Below are positions 45,568 through 56,103 of a DNA stretch of 63,998 nt, one piece after another. The stretch is from Chloroflexota bacterium. Its GTDB lineage: Bacteria; Chloroflexota; Dehalococcoidia; Lucifugimonadales; Lucifugimonadaceae. Location: positions 1 through 63,998 of the forward strand of contig VXSB01000006.1 of the NCBI GenBank assembly GCA_009838175.1, given 5' to 3'. How positions within the stretch are numbered: the stretch's first letter is position 1; each line of letters begins with the position of its first letter. The position numbers were made by a program, and so were the translations under genes. A model generated the notes under the pieces. It was not told where the DNA came from. It saw nothing but the letters and a program-made list of their open reading frames with translations, and searched no databases.

Positions 45568-47166
45568 ATGGATCATAGCGAATCGTCGTCAGGTCTCCCA
45601 CGCCGACAAATCGTTATCACGATGGCCTGCGCGATGACCGGGTTGTTCCTAGCCGCTCTCGATCAGACAGTCGTCGGCACTGCGATGCCTAGAATCATCG
45701 CCGATCTGGGTGGTTTCGATCGCTACACCTGGGTCACTACTGCTTATATCGTCGCGTCGACGATCACTGTCCCTATAGTGGGGCGCTTGTCCGACATATT
45801 CGGTCGCAAGCTTTTCTACATTCTCGGCCTGATCCTCTTCTTGATCGGCTCCTTAGCCTCCGGGACGGCTGAGTCGATGAACCAGCTGATAGCGTTCCGA
45901 GCGCTCCAAGGCATGGGTGGCGGCGTGCTGTTGTCGTTGGCTTTCGTCATCGTAGGCGACATGTTCGCACCCGCTGAACGAGGCAAAATCCAAGGAGTCG
46001 TAGCCGCCGTATTCGGACTGGCTTCGGTCATCGGCCCGACTCTGGGCGGATTCCTTACCGACACGCTGTCTTGGAATTGGATCTTCTACATCAATATTCC
46101 AATCGGAGTCGCGCTTGTGCTTATGATGCTCCGCTTCTTCCCGCGCGTCGAACCTGACGTGATGGATCGATCGATCGATGTTGCGGGTATCCTGACCCTC
46201 ATCTTGACAGTGGTTCCTTTGTTGCTCGGATTGTCGCTTGCAGGCGTAGAGTACGCGTGGTCATCACCGATAATCATCGGATTATTCGCGGCAGCTGCGG
46301 TTTTTCTAGCGGCGTTCATCTTTACCGAGCTGCGTACCAAGAATCCCATAATGCCGCTCGAGATCTACAAGAATCGTGTAATTAGCGTTGCCCTGCTGGC
46401 GGTTTTCATCACCGGGTTCGGCATGTTCTCGGCCATCATCTTCATCCCGCTATTCTTCCAAGGGGTATTAGGATCATCGGCTACCAGCAGCGGAAGCTTC
46501 CTCACGCCCATGATGCTCGGAATCGTGATCGGGGCAGCTATATCGGGGCAGATCGTATCCCGCATCGGTGGGTATCGAATACCGGCTACCTTCGGGGTAG
46601 TGCTTATGACGGTCGCCGCGTTTCTCCTGTCCACTATGTCTGCCTCAACGCCCTACGGTGTGGCAATCGGTTTTATCGTGGCACTCGGATTCGGCTTGGG
46701 ATTCACTTTCCCGTCGTTCACGATCGCAGTGCAAAACTCCGTTGAGCATCGATTCCTCGGCGTTGCCACGTCGGCCGCACAGTTCGCCCGGTCCATAGGC
46801 GGGTCACTCGGATTGGCGGTATTGGGAGCCTACATGACAAACACATTCCAATCCCAATTGAAGGAAAAACTTCCGCCTCAAGTACAAGACGCGTTAGGTG
46901 AAGGAAAGATCGTCGAGTTGTCGGAAAATCCCGCCGCGATGGTGAACCCAGACGCTTTGCACACACTGACTTCGCAGTTGGGGGCGTCAGGGATCGTCGC
47001 AGACTCTCTATTGTCCGGTCTTCGAGACGCCCTCGCATCATCGGTCTCAGGGGTGTTCCTTGTCACCTTCTTCATCCTGCTCACATCGGTAGTGGTTGTG
47101 TTCTTCTTGAAAGATCGACCATTGCGCACGGAGATCGGATCTAGGCCACCTGCGATGAGCGAATAA
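45568..47166 (+). CDS. MFS exporter, DHA2 (EmrB/QacA) family, 14 helices
   Basis: Proton-driven drug or metabolite exporter, 532 residues, with about 14 transmembrane helices. Motif C-like 'LDQTVVGTAMPRIIADLGG' (residues about 30-48) and motif A 'GRLSDIFGRK' near 72 are typical of the DHA2 family. A large soluble loop lies before the last helix ('PPQVQDALGEGKIVELSENP...'). Start ATG 45568 has GGAG upstream. It is divergent from copA and 315 bases before rpoB. Substrate unknown. Confidence 0.9.
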   Translation: MDHSESSSGLPRRQIVITMACAMTGLFLAALDQTVVGTAMPRIIADLGGFDRYTWVTTAYIVASTITVPIVGRLSDIFGRKLFYILGLILFLIGSLASGTAESMNQLIAFRALQGMGGGVLLSLAFVIVGDMFAPAERGKIQGVVAAVFGLASVIGPTLGGFLTDTLSWNWIFYINIPIGVALVLMMLRFFPRVEPDVMDRSIDVAGILTLILTVVPLLLGLSLAGVEYAWSSPIIIGLFAAAAVFLAAFIFTELRTKNPIMPLEIYKNRVISVALLAVFITGFGMFSAIIFIPLFFQGVLGSSATSSGSFLTPMMLGIVIGAAISGQIVSRIGGYRIPATFGVVLMTVAAFLLSTMSASTPYGVAIGFIVALGFGLGFTFPSFTIAVQNSVEHRFLGVATSAAQFARSIGGSLGLAVLGAYMTNTFQSQLKEKLPPQVQDALGEGKIVELSENPAAMVNPDALHTLTSQLGASGIVADSLLSGLRDALASSVSGVFLVTFFILLTSVVVVFFLKDRPLRTEIGSRPPAMSE

Positions 47167-47481
47167 GAGGACTTCGCTCGATAACCGAATGACCAAGATC
47201 GACATCAAAGCGCATTTGGGAAATCCCCGCGGAACGCGCGAAAAACACGCACAAAAACACGCGGATTTCGAATATCATTAAGATAGTGCACGTAATCCGC
47301 GGCCACGCCCATCTAGGGCATTCCATAGCGCATCCGCAGCTGGGAAAAAATCCCAGTCGGGGTTTGCGCGTTTCTGCGCGCATAGGACTGTGCCGTAATC
47401 CGTCATCGGTGCCGAATCCAATACTTCGCGACTAGGGATACTCGTCGCTTCATTGGATTCCACCTGCTCAAGGAGAACTGA
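47167..47481 (+). promoter_or_regulatory. rpoB leader with nested hairpin
   Basis: This 315-base gap holds no gene. Three helices are visible. CTGGGA (47340-47345) pairs with TCCCAG (47351-47356). TGCGCG (47365-47370) pairs with CGCGCA (47377-47382). Nearest the gene, GAATCCAAT (47414-47422) pairs perfectly with ATTGGATTC (47452-47460), with GCGAC/GTCGC (47428-47432/47444-47448) nested inside. The last hairpin ends 9 bases before AAGGAG (47470-47475), the ribosome site of rpoB. No T-run follows, so control at the level of translation or RNA processing is more likely than termination. Confidence 0.5.
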
Positions 47482-50400
47482 ATGGCAATCTCACCTGCAT
47501 TGACCGCTGGCGGCAGAGGCCGCGCGTATCGCACCTTTGGCGACACCAAGGTGCCGACGGACATGCCGGACCTCATTCAGGTCCAAAAAGATTCGTTCGA
47601 ATGGTTGCTTGGTGACGGCCTTCGACAGCTGTTCCAGGAAATCTCGCCAATCACCGACTACTCTTCCGACAACCCGAAATACGAGATGAGTCTCACCGAG
47701 CATGAGATCCTCGAACCCGAGTTCTCCGAAGAAGAATGTCGCGAACGCGAGATCACTTACAGCGTGCCTTTGCACGTCACGATCGAGTTGAAGATCAACG
47801 AGACCGACGAGATCAAAGAGCAGACCATCTTCTTTGGCGACATGCCGAAGATGACGGAAAACGGAACCTTCATTATTAACGGCGCCGAGCGCGTGGTAAT
47901 CTCACAACTCGTTCGGTCTCCCGGCGCATACTACTCGTTGGACGATGACCCCGCCACCGGAAACCGCCTGTGTAGCGTCAAGCTGATCCCCTACCGCGGC
48001 GCATGGGTCGAACTCGAAACCAGCAACCGCGACATCCTATTCGCGAAGGTCGATCGCAAGCGCAAATTGCCGGTAACCACGCTGCTTCGCGCAATTGCTG
48101 CCGTTGACGACGGAACCGAAGGGGATTCCGAAAATCCCATCAAACTCGACTCGCTCGACGCAATGCTCGAGATCTTTGGCGACCCAATTGAAGGCGAGGA
48201 AGATTCCGACGTAAGAGACTTCATACGCTCGACGTGGAATTCCGACGCCGACGCGAAAGACGAAGATGAAGCGCTAAAAGAGTTCCACAAGCGCATGCGA
48301 CCGGGTGAACCCGCCACCGTCGACGGCGCGCGCCGACTAGTTCACCAGATGTTCTTCGACTCGAGGCGTTACGACCTCGGAGATGTCGGCCGTTACAAGC
48401 TCAACCGACGCATAGATGTTGATGTTGAACTCTCGCGACGAACGCTGACCAAACTCGACTTCGTCAACATCATCAAGCGCATGATCAAGGTCAACAACGG
48501 CGAAGCGGTCCCCGACGACATCGACCACCTGGGCAACCGACGCGTCCGCACCGTCGGCGAACTGATACAGAACCAAATCCGAGTCGGACTGGTCCGGATG
48601 GAACGGGTCGTGCGCGAACGCATGACGACGCACCCCGGAGAGACGACACCCGCCGCATTAATCAACATCCGTCCCGTGGGTGCGGCGGTCAAAGAGTTCT
48701 TCGGCGGCTCTCAGCTGTCGCAGTTCATGGACCAGACCAATCCGTTGTCCGAACTCACGCACAAGCGTCGTCTATCGGCTCTCGGTCCCGGCGGTTTGAC
48801 CCGTGACCGCGCCGGCTTTGACGTTCGCGACGTTCACCACTCGCACTACGGTCGTATCTGCCCCATCGAAACCCCCGAAGGTCCGAACATCGGATTGCTC
48901 GGTTCGCTTGCGACCTACGCCAAAGTAAACGAATTCGGTTTCGTCGAGACGCCTTACCGCAAGGTCAGGACAACCATTTCAAACCGATCTGACGACTTGA
49001 TTGGCCGCACTCTGCTCCAAGAGGTCCGCGAAAAAAGTCGCAAAACCATCGTTGCCGAATCTGATTCTGTAATCGACGAGGAACTCGCACGTCGCTTGCG
49101 ACGACTCGGAGAGCAAGATCTGGGAGTGCGCCCTTACATCTCGTTGCACGCAGAAGATGTTGAATTTCTGTCCGCTGACCAAGAAGAAGAAGTGCTGATC
49201 GGCGAGCCCACCACGCCCGTCGACGCGCTCGGCCAACTCCGCGGTGTCGTTCGTTGCCGAACCGGTGGCGAACAATACGTAAAAGCTCGGCCTGACGAAG
49301 TTGACTACGTCGACGTCTCTCCGTCGCAGATTGTCAGCGTATCAGCTGGGTTGATACCGTTCCTCGAGCACGACGATGCGACACGCGCGCTCATGGGCTC
49401 CAACATGCAACGGCAAGGTGTACCGTTGGTGATGCCCGAAGCACCCATCGTTGGCACCGGTATCGAATATCGAGCCGCACTCGACAGCGGACAGGTGGTC
49501 CGCTCAGAGACTGACGGCATCGTCACTTCCGTGACCAGTGACAAGATCGTCATTACCGACGAAGATGGCAACAATCACAAATACCCCCTGACCCGGTACG
49601 AACGCTCGAACCAGAGCACGTGCATAAACCAGCACCCGATCGTAAACAAGGGCCAAGTGGTCAACCAAGGTCAGGCTATCGCCGACAGTTCATCCACTGA
49701 CGGCGGTCGATTGGCTTTGGGGCAGAACGTGCTCGTCGGCTTCATGAGCTGGGGCGGCGGCAACTACGAGGACGCCATCATCCTGAGCGAAGACCTCGTA
49801 AAAGGCGACCGTTTCACTTCCACGCACATCCAGAAGCACCAAGTCGAAGCCCGCGAAACCCAGCTGGGTCCAGAAGAAATCACCCGCGACATCGCCAACG
49901 TCGGCGAAAGCAATTTGGCGAACCTCGATGAAGAAGGCATTGTGATTCCCGGCACTTGGGTCGGCCCTGGCGATATTCTCGTTGGCAAAGTCACTCCTAA
50001 GGGCGAGACGGAACTTACCGCTGAGGAGAAACTACTCCGTGCCATCTTCGGCGAGAAGGCCCGCGACACCAAAGACACCAGCCTGCGAGTGCCACACGGT
50101 GAAAAAGGCAAGGTCATCAAGGTTCGTATCAGCAAGAAGGAAGACGGCGATGAGTTGCCGCCCGGCGTCTCCATGATGGTTCGCGTCTGGGTCGCACACA
50201 CACGGAAGATTATGCAGGGCGACAAGATGGCCGGTCGGCACGGCAACAAAGGCGTCGTCGCTATGATCCTGCCGCGTGAAGACATGCCGCACTTGGAGGA
50301 CGGAACTCCGCTGGACATCGTTCTTAACCCGATCGGAGTTCCATCCCGCATGAACCTCGGGCAACTCCTGGAAACCCATCTCGGCTGGGCGGCCAGAGAG

Positions 50401-51432
50401 CTCGATTTCTCCGCCATCACCCCGGTTTTCGATAGTGCCAGCGAGCTAGCTATCGAAGACGAACTGTCTCGCGCATGGTTCGTCACCGCGGCTCAAGCCA
50501 GAAACCATCGCGATCTCGATGACCGTGAGATCGACTACGAAACAGTCCGACAGTGGCTCGCAGAGCGCGGTTACAACTATGACGAATTGCGGAGTCATGC
50601 CATCGAACACGCCGGTAAAGCCAGCGAAGCCTGCATGAGAATCTGGTTGAACGAAGTCGCCGGCCAAGAAGTCGCCGATCTGGATCGTGACGGCCTCCTC
50701 GAGGCAGCGCGCCGACTCGACCGTGAAATAGGCAATGCCGCACCAGTTCTCGGCAAGCAGTCCTTGATCGATGGAAGAACGGGTGAAAGGTTTGACCAGC
50801 CAGTGACCGTCGGCAGCATCTACATGATGAAACTCATCCACTTGGCTGAAGACAAGATGCACGCTCGGTCGACAGGTCCATACTCGCTGATAACTCAACA
50901 ACCGTTGGGCGGAAAGGCACAATTCGGCGGCCAACGCTTCGGCGAAATGGAGGTTTGGGCCTTGGAGGCATATTCCGCACCCCACACGCTCCAAGAGGTG
51001 CTCACCATCAAATCCGACGACGTCAAAGGAAGAGTTCTCGCCTACGAAGCAATCGTTAAAGGCCAGTCAGTGGTCTCTGCTGATGTGCCTGAATCGTTCA
51101 ATGTCCTGATCCACGAGCTTCAAGGCTTGGGTCTGGACATTTCGATGATCGGTGATTCCAGCAGTGAAGAAGAAGGTGAAGCCGGTGAGGAGATTCCCAT
51201 AGCCGATGTTGGTATCGATGACGACACCGACATCCCCGCGCTTGGCGGAGACGTGTTGGATATCGGCTCCGAACTGCCGCCACCGGTACTGGAATTCGAT
51301 GTCGACTTCGAGGACCACGATGAGAACGAGAACGGGGCCGATCCGCTCGAAGAGAATGGCTCGCTGGAAGATGACTTGAGTTCATCGAACGGCGAAGCTA
51401 CCGAAACCGAAGCGGATTCAGACGACGAATAA
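47482..51432 (+). CDS. rpoB: RNA polymerase beta subunit
   Basis: Catalytic core subunit of bacterial RNA polymerase, 1316 residues. The rifampicin region is at about 406-475 ('GGSQLSQFMDQTNPLSELTHKR' split around the usual landmarks, then 'CPIETPEGPNIGLL'). The C-terminal end region 'GGKAQFGGQRFGEMEVWALEAY' near 1150 is canonical. After the normal end about 90 extra residues follow, rich in Asp, Glu and Ser with few positive charges, ending in EADSDDE. rplJ/rplL do not precede it as in many bacteria; an MFS gene does. Start ATG 47482 has AAGGAG 6 bases upstream. rpoC follows after 88 bases. Confidence 0.98.
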   Translation: MAISPALTAGGRGRAYRTFGDTKVPTDMPDLIQVQKDSFEWLLGDGLRQLFQEISPITDYSSDNPKYEMSLTEHEILEPEFSEEECREREITYSVPLHVTIELKINETDEIKEQTIFFGDMPKMTENGTFIINGAERVVISQLVRSPGAYYSLDDDPATGNRLCSVKLIPYRGAWVELETSNRDILFAKVDRKRKLPVTTLLRAIAAVDDGTEGDSENPIKLDSLDAMLEIFGDPIEGEEDSDVRDFIRSTWNSDADAKDEDEALKEFHKRMRPGEPATVDGARRLVHQMFFDSRRYDLGDVGRYKLNRRIDVDVELSRRTLTKLDFVNIIKRMIKVNNGEAVPDDIDHLGNRRVRTVGELIQNQIRVGLVRMERVVRERMTTHPGETTPAALINIRPVGAAVKEFFGGSQLSQFMDQTNPLSELTHKRRLSALGPGGLTRDRAGFDVRDVHHSHYGRICPIETPEGPNIGLLGSLATYAKVNEFGFVETPYRKVRTTISNRSDDLIGRTLLQEVREKSRKTIVAESDSVIDEELARRLRRLGEQDLGVRPYISLHAEDVEFLSADQEEEVLIGEPTTPVDALGQLRGVVRCRTGGEQYVKARPDEVDYVDVSPSQIVSVSAGLIPFLEHDDATRALMGSNMQRQGVPLVMPEAPIVGTGIEYRAALDSGQVVRSETDGIVTSVTSDKIVITDEDGNNHKYPLTRYERSNQSTCINQHPIVNKGQVVNQGQAIADSSSTDGGRLALGQNVLVGFMSWGGGNYEDAIILSEDLVKGDRFTSTHIQKHQVEARETQLGPEEITRDIANVGESNLANLDEEGIVIPGTWVGPGDILVGKVTPKGETELTAEEKLLRAIFGEKARDTKDTSLRVPHGEKGKVIKVRISKKEDGDELPPGVSMMVRVWVAHTRKIMQGDKMAGRHGNKGVVAMILPREDMPHLEDGTPLDIVLNPIGVPSRMNLGQLLETHLGWAARELDFSAITPVFDSASELAIEDELSRAWFVTAAQARNHRDLDDREIDYETVRQWLAERGYNYDELRSHAIEHAGKASEACMRIWLNEVAGQEVADLDRDGLLEAARRLDREIGNAAPVLGKQSLIDGRTGERFDQPVTVGSIYMMKLIHLAEDKMHARSTGPYSLITQQPLGGKAQFGGQRFGEMEVWALEAYSAPHTLQEVLTIKSDDVKGRVLAYEAIVKGQSVVSADVPESFNVLIHELQGLGLDISMIGDSSSEEEGEAGEEIPIADVGIDDDTDIPALGGDVLDIGSELPPPVLEFDVDFEDHDENENGADPLEENGSLEDDLSSSNGEATETEADSDDE

Positions 51433-51520
51433 TCCTTGAGCGGATGCCACGTGCGCTGCATCCGCTTACACCCGGTTGGCGACACAAAGTCGCGTTCGCG
51501 ACTAAACGAGGTTACACGGA

Positions 51521-54500
51521 ATGGCATTCACACCCATACAGCAAGCGGCTCCAACTACGGAAAACGACTTCCGCGCGATCAAGATCTCTATCGCATCGCC
51601 GCAGATCGTCAGGAAATGGTCATGGGGAGAGGTCAAAAAGGCCGAGACGATCAACTACCGCACGCTCCGGCCTGAGCGCGACGGTCTTTTCTGCGAACGC
51701 ATTTTCGGTCCGACGCGCGACTTCGAGTGCTACTGCGGAAAGTACAAGCGCCAACGCGACATGCGTATGCGCCGTGAGGGATTCGTCTGCGACCAGTGCA
51801 AGGTCGAAGTTACCCGAGCGTCAGTGCGTAGAGAGCGAATGGGACACATTAACCTCGCCGCGCCAGTTGCACACATCTGGTTTTCGAAAGGGACACCGTC
51901 TCGGATGAGCATCATCCTTGACATCACCCCCCGGAACCTCGAACGCGTCCTTTATTTCTCTTGCTACATCATCACAAGCGTAGATGAAGAAGCTCGCCTG
52001 CAAGCCATAACCGAGCTCACAGATTACCGTGAGCAGGAGCTGGGACGCATCGAAGAAGAGCGTCTGCAATACAGCGTCAGCGAACAAGACGAAGAGTTCT
52101 TGGCGATGCTCATCGAACGCATCGTCGACCTGCACAACACCTTGGGCGTCGATCCCGAAGCCATCCCGAACGCGCCCGAAGGCGCTTCGATGCAAGACGA
52201 GATCGAAGTCAAGCTCGCGCACTACAACGTCATGTTCGAACAGGACATTGCACGCAAGATCGAACGCGCCGAAGGCCTCCAGATCAAAACCGAGTTGAAC
52301 GAAGCTGAATACCGGGAATTAAAGGACCTCTTCGGAAACGTGTTTGAGGCTGGAATGGGTGCAGACGCCATCCTTGAACTCCTCAGGACTCTTGACCTTG
52401 ACGAGATCCATGCCGAGTTGAACGAAACCATCCGCAACACCTCTGGCCAACGGCGAGCGAAAGCGGTCAAGCGCTTGAGCGTCGTCGAGGCGTTCCGCAC
52501 CAGTGGAAACAGGCCCGAATGGATGATACTCACAGTCCTGCCCGTATTGCCGCCCGAGTTGCACCCGATGGTGCAGTTGGACGGCGGTCGATTCGCGACC
52601 AGCGACCTTAATGATCTCTATCGCCGCGTCATCAACCGCAACAACCGCCTGAGCCACCTCCTAAAACTCTCCGCTCCAGACATCATCGTCCGCAATGAGC
52701 GACGCATGTTGCAGGAAGCCGTCGACGCACTGATCGATAACGGTCGACGCGGGCGCGCCATCATGGGACGTCACAACCACAAACTGAAGTCCCTCACCGA
52801 CCTCTTGCGCGGCAAGCAAGGCCGATTCCGCCAGAACCTGCTCGGAAAGCGCGTTGACTACAGCGGTCGCGCGGTCATCATCTCTGGTCCGCAAATGAAA
52901 CTCGATGAATGCGGCATCCCCAAGGAGATGGCGTTGGAATTGTTCAAGCCGTTCGTCATGAACCGCCTGATCACTGAAGGCCATGCCCACAACATCAAAA
53001 CCGCCAAGCGACGCGCCGAGCAAGCTGATGACGAAGTCTGGGACACTCTCGAAAAGGTAGTGGACGGCCACCCAGTGCTGCTCAACCGTGCACCCACGCT
53101 CCACCGCCTCGGCATCCAAGCCTTCTACCCCAAGCTCGTCGAAGGCAAGGCGATACAACTCCACCCGTTGGTATGCACCGCATTCAACGCCGACTTCGAT
53201 GGCGACCAGATGGCCGTACACGTACCCCTGTCACCGGGTGCCATCAACGAGGCGAAGACGCTAATGCTCAGCACCAGCAATATGCTTGCTCCTCGCTCTG
53301 GCTCCCCAATCGTTTCGCCGACGCTCGACATGCTCCTCGGCCTCTACTACATGACCGGACCCGTCATGGACACCGCCGTGCCTGTGCCAAACGATGCATT
53401 GACAGCCGATTTGGCTCAACAGAATGGAAATTCAGCTACCAACGGGCACGCCGGAATCAAATACTTCGGCAACCTCCAAGAAGCCCGATACGCAGAAGAA
53501 ACTGGCGAAATCGGGTTGCGAGACCGCATTCGCGTTAGAGTCCCCGGCGGTACCTGCGTTTGGACCGACTCGACCGCAACTGAACCCGTCACCATTGACA
53601 ACCCGCACGACTGGATAGAGACCACGGTCGGACGCATCATCTTCAACGAGATGTTGCCCGACTCCATCGGGTTCCACAACTACGTCATGCGCGAAGACGA
53701 AATCGACGCCGTCGTCCACCGCTGTTATAGCGAGTTGGGCAACACCGGAACCGCACTCGTCCTTGACGAAATGAAGCGCCTAGGTTTCGAATACGCAACA
53801 CGCTCCGGAACCACGATCGCAATCAAGGACGCCGTGCCACCGCCCGAGAAGCAAGAGCTCCTAGAAAACGGTCGCGCGCAAGTCGCCGAACTTCAGCGAA
53901 TGTACGAAGAAGGCGTCATCACCGATGAGGAAAAATACACCGCCACGATTGAGACTTGGAACGAAACCTCCGACCGCGTCACCGATGCGGTAAAGGAGCA
54001 CCTCTCCGAGTACAACGGCGTCTTCGCGATGTCGGACTCCGGCGCGAAGGGTAACTTGGCGCAGATCAAGCAGATGGCTGGCATGCGTGGATTGATGTCC
54101 AACCCTCGCGGCCGCATCATTGATGTGCCGATCGAGGCAAGCTTCTCAGAAGGCCTGTCGGTGCACGAGTTCTTCGCTTCGACGCACGGATCGCGCAAGG
54201 CCTTGGCCGACACCGCGCTCAAGACCGCCGAAGCCGGATACCTCACCCGCCGTATGGCTGACGCCGCCCAGAACGTCATCATCAACGAACGCGACTGCGG
54301 CACTCCCATCGGAATGACCATAACCGCCGAAGCTTCGCGCGCACTCAACCTGCCGTTTGAAGAACGAATCTTCAGCCGTTATACCGTCAGCGACGTTGTC
54401 GACCCGGAATCAGGCGAGGTCATCGCCACACCAGACGACCTGATCGACAACGAACTGGCACGCCGCATCGCCGCCGCTGGCCTCGAGGAGCTGGAAGTTC

Positions 54501-55900
54501 GATCTCCGGTCTCCTGCATGTTGGAGCGAGGCATCTGCGCAAAATGCTACGGAAGCATGCTCGCAGACAACCGACCATCCATCATCGGCGAAGCCGTCGG
54601 CATCGTCGCCGCACAGTCGATTGGAGAGCCGGGAACCCAGCTCACGATGCGTAACTTCCACACCGGCGGTATCGCAAGCGACCGTGACATCACGACTGGT
54701 CTGCCCCGTGTTCAAGAGCTGTTCGAAGCCCGCAACCCGAAGGCACCCGCGATCCTCTCAGAGATCCCGGGCACTGTCCGCTTCCGTGACGCGCAAGGCA
54801 CCCTCGTCATCGCAATTGAAAACGTCGAGACCTACCACGAAAACGTCGAAATCCCTGACGGTTACCGCCCGGCGGTGGAAATCGGCGATTGGGTAGATGC
54901 CGGTTCCAACCTCATGACGCTGACCGCGGCAGGTCGACGCGACGCAATGGACGATGACGGCGCTCTCGCAATTCCCGAAGATTTGGTTTCGCAAGTCTCC
55001 GGCGAAGTTGAAAGCATCGATGACGACGCGATACGCATCGTCTGGCATGAAACCGCCGAACGCGAATACATGCCGCAGAGCAACGCCGACATCCTCGTCT
55101 CCGAAGGCCAAGAGATCGAACCCGGAACACAGCTGACCGACGGTACCAGCAATCCGCATGACATTCTCCGCATCAGCGGTATCGAAGCGGTACAGCGCTA
55201 CCTCGTGGAAGAAGCGCAACGCGTCTACCGATCGCAGGGTGTGAAGGTTCACGACAAGCACTTCGAAGTCGTCGTGCGTCAGATGCTCCAGAAGGTGCGA
55301 ATCGAAAGCACCGGCGACTCAAAGTTGCTGATCGACGAGGTCGTTGACCGCTCGCAGTACCTGCAATCCAACGAAGACGTCCGCGAGCAGAACGGTGAAC
55401 CTGCAACCGCATCGCCAGTCTTGCTCGGTATCAGCCGTGTATCGCTCATGTCGCACAGCTTCTTGGCCAAGGCCTCGTTCCAGGAAACCGAACGCGTCCT
55501 CACCGACGCCGCGCTGCAAGGCAGTGTAGACAGATTGACCGGTCTCAAAGAGAACGTCATCATCGGGCGGATGATTCCGGCCCGACTCGACCGCTCTGCC
55601 GAAGGCCGCGAACTGCTCGGACTGCCCGACCCCGAAGCCGTGCCAGCACAGCCTGTCACCCAAGGTTGGGAAGAAGCACTGGCAGCTATCGCCAGCGACG
55701 ACATGGCTACCTCCCTCGCCGCATTCAACGCCGACAGCGATACCGCAAGCGTCTCCATCGGCTTCTCCGGCGACGACGACACCGCAAGCGACGGGGCAGA
55801 ACCCGACTTCTCCAACCTCGCCAGCGCATTCTTTGGCGACATGGCTCAGCCAGACGAACCCGTCATCGCCTTCGACGACGACAGCGGCGACGAAGAGTAA
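51521..55900 (+). CDS. rpoC: RNA polymerase beta' subunit
   Basis: Largest core RNA polymerase subunit, 1459 residues. The N-terminal zinc site has Cys70, Cys72, Cys90 and Cys93. The active-site NADFDGDQM is at 556-564, with the three Asp that hold the catalytic Mg2+. The second zinc cluster is 'SCMLERGICAKCYG' near 1000. The C-terminal 'LMSHSFLAKASFQETERVLTDAALQG' is normal. A tail of about 90 residues rich in Asp, Ser and Ala follows and ends in SGDEE, echoing the acidic tail of RpoB. Start ATG 51521. The gene is followed by hairpins at 55910-56011 that probably end the transcript. Confidence 0.98.
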   Translation: MAFTPIQQAAPTTENDFRAIKISIASPQIVRKWSWGEVKKAETINYRTLRPERDGLFCERIFGPTRDFECYCGKYKRQRDMRMRREGFVCDQCKVEVTRASVRRERMGHINLAAPVAHIWFSKGTPSRMSIILDITPRNLERVLYFSCYIITSVDEEARLQAITELTDYREQELGRIEEERLQYSVSEQDEEFLAMLIERIVDLHNTLGVDPEAIPNAPEGASMQDEIEVKLAHYNVMFEQDIARKIERAEGLQIKTELNEAEYRELKDLFGNVFEAGMGADAILELLRTLDLDEIHAELNETIRNTSGQRRAKAVKRLSVVEAFRTSGNRPEWMILTVLPVLPPELHPMVQLDGGRFATSDLNDLYRRVINRNNRLSHLLKLSAPDIIVRNERRMLQEAVDALIDNGRRGRAIMGRHNHKLKSLTDLLRGKQGRFRQNLLGKRVDYSGRAVIISGPQMKLDECGIPKEMALELFKPFVMNRLITEGHAHNIKTAKRRAEQADDEVWDTLEKVVDGHPVLLNRAPTLHRLGIQAFYPKLVEGKAIQLHPLVCTAFNADFDGDQMAVHVPLSPGAINEAKTLMLSTSNMLAPRSGSPIVSPTLDMLLGLYYMTGPVMDTAVPVPNDALTADLAQQNGNSATNGHAGIKYFGNLQEARYAEETGEIGLRDRIRVRVPGGTCVWTDSTATEPVTIDNPHDWIETTVGRIIFNEMLPDSIGFHNYVMREDEIDAVVHRCYSELGNTGTALVLDEMKRLGFEYATRSGTTIAIKDAVPPPEKQELLENGRAQVAELQRMYEEGVITDEEKYTATIETWNETSDRVTDAVKEHLSEYNGVFAMSDSGAKGNLAQIKQMAGMRGLMSNPRGRIIDVPIEASFSEGLSVHEFFASTHGSRKALADTALKTAEAGYLTRRMADAAQNVIINERDCGTPIGMTITAEASRALNLPFEERIFSRYTVSDVVDPESGEVIATPDDLIDNELARRIAAAGLEELEVRSPVSCMLERGICAKCYGSMLADNRPSIIGEAVGIVAAQSIGEPGTQLTMRNFHTGGIASDRDITTGLPRVQELFEARNPKAPAILSEIPGTVRFRDAQGTLVIAIENVETYHENVEIPDGYRPAVEIGDWVDAGSNLMTLTAAGRRDAMDDDGALAIPEDLVSQVSGEVESIDDDAIRIVWHETAEREYMPQSNADILVSEGQEIEPGTQLTDGTSNPHDILRISGIEAVQRYLVEEAQRVYRSQGVKVHDKHFEVVVRQMLQKVRIESTGDSKLLIDEVVDRSQYLQSNEDVREQNGEPATASPVLLGISRVSLMSHSFLAKASFQETERVLTDAALQGSVDRLTGLKENVIIGRMIPARLDRSAEGRELLGLPDPEAVPAQPVTQGWEEALAAIASDDMATSLAAFNADSDTASVSIGFSGDDDTASDGAEPDFSNLASAFFGDMAQPDEPVIAFDDDSGDEE

Positions 55901-55909
55901 ACCAATACC

Positions 55910-56011
55910 GTCCCCTTCGCGAAGCGAGGGGGACGCGTGGCAGCGAAGCGACCACGCAGGGGGTGCTCGAAACCCTGCGACCCGTAGGGGCAGGTTTCAA
56001 ACCTGCCCCTA
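55910..56011 (+). repeat. cluster of three palindromes after rpoC, likely terminator and dispersed repeat
   Basis: Three stem-loops follow each other. An 11-bp stem (one G-U) with a GAA loop spans 55910-55934. GCGTGG (55935-55940) pairs with CCACGC (55952-55957). TAGGGGCAGGTTT (55985-55997) and AAACCTGCCCCTA (55999-56011) form a perfect 13-base palindrome arm pair around one C, followed by TTT. The last two look like intergenic palindromic repeat families that recur many times in some genomes; I cannot count copies here. The cluster lies between rpoC and the sulfatase and should at least act as a terminator. Confidence 0.6.
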
Positions 56012-56103
56012 TTTGCATCGAGGCAATTATTATTGCCCCCTAGTGCTGGCTGATGTATCCGTAGCATCAGCCGCCTTGAAAACCTGCAATCGTGAGTTCA
56101 ACC

